DNA of 64,000 nt from Pseudomonas mangrovi (lineage in GTDB: Bacteria; Pseudomonadota; Gammaproteobacteria; Pseudomonadales; Pseudomonadaceae): positions 157,536 through 221,535 of the forward strand of contig NZ_QASN01000007.1 of the NCBI RefSeq assembly GCF_003052585.1, read 5' to 3'. The translations under genes and the position numbers were made by a program. The notes under the pieces are model-generated. The model saw only the letters and a list, made by a program, of their open reading frames with translations, was not told the DNA's origin and did not search any database. The number at the start of each line of letters is the position of its first letter. Within the stretch, counting starts at the first letter, position 1. This document shows positions 62,562-64,000 of the stretch, piece by piece.

Positions 62562-62967
62562 GGTGAACGCCAGCCGGACGCAGCAGCCTCAACGCCGAGC
62601 GCTCGCCGCCTGGTGCGGCCCGCGCCGGGACACAGGACACCCGCTGGGGAACTCCTGAAAGGCACTGCGCTCGGCCTGGCGTCTTGAAATCACCCCAGCC
62701 CTGGCATACCGCTCATTTACCCTGCGAAGGCTGCGCGCTTCAGGCGTGATTCGCCTCGCCAAGGCGCCCCGCCAGACCTTCGCTCGCCATTAGTCTCAGA
62801 TGTCCCTGGCAAAACGACTTGGCCCGCCACCCACTCTGGGTTCTTATGGCGGTGCATAGGTTCTGCAGCCGCGTCGGTTCCGCTGCCAGCAGCACCGATT
62901 CGCGCGTTTGCCCACGCCGCCCGTCACACCTGCCGTGCGGCCCACACCCAGGGAGTTGAGAGGGAAA
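62562..62967. other. 406-bp gap after plsB without a recognisable gene
   Basis: I see no start/stop pair with family resemblance, no tRNA fold and no strong hairpin. The minus strand is open across part of it but overlaps the VOC gene and lacks a ribosome-binding site. It should contain the VOC promoter, the GGGAG/AGGGA ribosome-binding region at 62951-62965, and the end of the plsB transcript. Confidence 0.5.
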
Positions 62968-63369
62968 ATGTTCAATCACATCATGATCGGCAGCAACGAC
63001 ATCGAGCGCTCGAAGCGCTTCTACGACGCGGTCCTCGCCACTCTCGGCGCCGGCGAACCGGCTCGCAACCAGGCGCCGACCGGCCATACCCGCCTGTTCT
63101 ATCGGCACGACGGCAATGTCTTCGGCATCAGCGAGCCGATCAACGACCAGGAAGCGACCGTCGCCAATGGCGCCACCATCGGCTTCAAGTGCGTCTCGCC
63201 TGAACAGGTGCAGCTGTTCCACGACACCGCCGTCGCCCACGGCGGCACATCCATCGAGCAACCACCAGGCTTACGCGAAGGCCATATGGGCGCGCTCTAC
63301 CTTGCCTACGTGCGCGACCCTGACGGACACAAACTGTGTGCGATTCATCGTCCCCAACAGAATCGCTGA
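62968..63369 (+). CDS. VOC (glyoxalase/bleomycin-resistance-like) family protein
   Basis: The 133-residue protein has the paired beta-alpha-beta-beta-beta modules of the VOC fold: MFNHIMIGSNDIERSKRFYDAVLATLG and, in the second half, GALYLAYVRDPDGHKLCAIHR. The metal-ligand positions His4 and the late Glu/His region are not fully clear. The substrate is unknown. AGGGA precedes the ATG by five bases. Confidence 0.87.
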   Translation: MFNHIMIGSNDIERSKRFYDAVLATLGAGEPARNQAPTGHTRLFYRHDGNVFGISEPINDQEATVANGATIGFKCVSPEQVQLFHDTAVAHGGTSIEQPPGLREGHMGALYLAYVRDPDGHKLCAIHRPQQNR

Positions 63370-63401
63370 CAGCAGCCGACAGACCGAACATGAGCCGAAA
63401 A

Positions 63402-63455
63402 GGGCACGGATTTATTTCCCAAGCAGTTGCATTCTCCGGGAAATAAATCTGTCCC
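63402..63455. repeat. REP-like inverted repeat (GATTTATTTCCC / GGGAAATAAATC)
   Basis: GGGCACGGATTTATTTCCC (63402-63420) pairs with GGGAAATAAATCTGTCCC (63438-63455), with a 12-bp perfect core and a 17-base loop. Similar GGACAGATTTATTTCCC sequences are commonly seen in Pseudomonas near RAYT-type transposase genes, from memory. No transposase is in the window. Confidence 0.7.
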
Positions 63456-63673
63456 GAATGGCACGCGCCAGACCACGCCACCAGAATGCGCACCCCACCT
63501 CACTTTCCACCGTGGACGACCGCACGAGCTTGGAATAAGGTCGGCTAACAGCGCCGCCCGAGGCGAAGCAACCCGGCCTGCCATCCGTGGTGCATAACTC
63601 CCCGCATCACTGCGGCTCAGACGAAAAGCCGCGATCCAGAGGGGATGAGCCAGGAATGACAAGGAACGTTATC

Positions 63674-63707
63674 CACCAGATGGTGCGTTTAAACACACCA
63701 TCTGGTG
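63674..63707. repeat. Perfect 12-bp inverted repeat with 10-base loop
   Basis: CACCAGATGGTG (63674-63685) and CACCATCTGGTG (63696-63707) flank CGTTTAAACA. It lies just left of a GTTAGAG core-like site (63718-63724). No gene overlaps it. Confidence 0.8.
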
Positions 63708-63717
63708 TCTACTAATA

Positions 63718-64000
63718 GTTAGAGGCAAATGCAAAATTGGTTGTTCGGCACCGTGCCAGGAAACACACTCACCGCATCGACGCCGTGTTCCTGAATCGAA
63801 TGGTCGCCGGACAGTAGAGGCCGTTATTTGTGGCCAGCAAAGGAGTTGCTTTCAGAGAATGTGCACATCACAAATAACTTTCCGGGCCACATCCGAAACG
63901 CCGTGCGCTCCGCCGGTCAAGCTCGGCGCTGGCATCATTTTCAGCGTTCAACTGGGCACTCTAACTAGTGGCTCAAGTCGTTCGCTTCGCTCACTGGGAC
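63718..64000 (+). other. Possible integron cassette region: core-like site plus partial attC at the window edge
   Basis: CTCTAAC (63959-63965) is the reverse complement of GTTAGAG (63718-63724), as R'' and R' core sites of an integron array would be. After CTCTAAC come TAGTGG, CTCAAGTCG and TTCGCTTCGCTCACTGGGAC, a pattern I recall from attC sites of pseudomonad chromosomal integrons. The attC is cut by the window end. The 234 bases between the two sites have no credible ORF but hold a 10-bp inverted repeat, GTTATTTGTG / CACAAATAAC (63823-63832 and 63869-63878). No integrase gene is in the window. Confidence 0.5.

Noticed and set aside
62562..62967. tRNA or decayed gene after plsB
   Set aside because: No cloverleaf or CCA end is visible, and the minus-strand frame overlaps the VOC gene with no start signal.

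Overview
The window is a high-GC (about 65% by eye) gammaproteobacterial chromosome segment. Several gene blocks are ordered as I remember them from Pseudomonas: xerD-dsbC-hom-thrC; rpsP-rimM-trmD-rplS then ffh; purT to purL-mltF-tadA; guaB-guaA; dapE-csp; plsB beside a four-gene Gld-type ABC operon; and fumC-bolA-trhO-ABC. The dispersed GGTGGATTA/TAATCCACC palindromes and a pseudomonad-style attC half-site at the right edge fit Pseudomonas sensu lato, perhaps the P. stutzeri group (Stutzerimonas). The species call is inference.

Layout. 0-8.6 kb: the start of an unknown secreted protein, a TorF-type porin, a leftward redox/tRNA-modification cluster (DUF2059, BolA, TrhO, DsbA-like, ABC exporter), then fumC with a quinone-reductase-like gene and a DUF6316 gene. 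8.8-15.5 kb: thiolase, polyphosphate:AMP phosphotransferase, thrC, hom and dsbC. 15.9-21 kb: xerD, thioesterase, the ribosomal/tRNA operon rpsP-rimM-trmD-rplS, and ffh. 21-32 kb: CcsA-like and CorC-like membrane proteins, SGNH hydrolase, purT, gamma-carbonic anhydrase, two Nudix hydrolases, an L,D-transpeptidase, a NIF3-like protein and purL. 32-36 kb: mltF, tadA and a Tat-exported multicopper oxidase.

36-47.4 kb looks accessory. In the P. aeruginosa order I remember, the multicopper oxidase directly neighbours guaA. Here a Fur-box-preceded TonB receptor, two SDRs, a monooxygenase-like protein, a GFA protein, CvfB, blocks of palindromic repeats, and an AT-richer 4.6-kb gene lie between them. 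That gene encodes a 1539-residue STAND NTPase with an N-terminal Mrr-like nuclease. Its architecture is that of the Avs (AVAST) antiphage sensors, and it is the best candidate here for a poorly described system.

47.4-63.4 kb returns to core genes: guaA, guaB, dapE, rlmA, an unusual SDR, a cold-shock protein, the Gld-type ABC operon, plsB and a VOC protein. The last 600 bases contain no gene but hold several inverted repeats and an attC-like half-site, suggesting the edge of an integron cassette array or of a group of attC sites without an integrase.

Two short elements with perfect terminal inverted repeats (6033-6183 and 49169-49310) share an internal core and look like MITEs. One lies in the fumC leader. 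The other ends exactly on the guaB stop codon and separates guaB from guaA. A third repeat family has about 183-bp copies in opposite orientation at 1342-1524 and 54329-54510.
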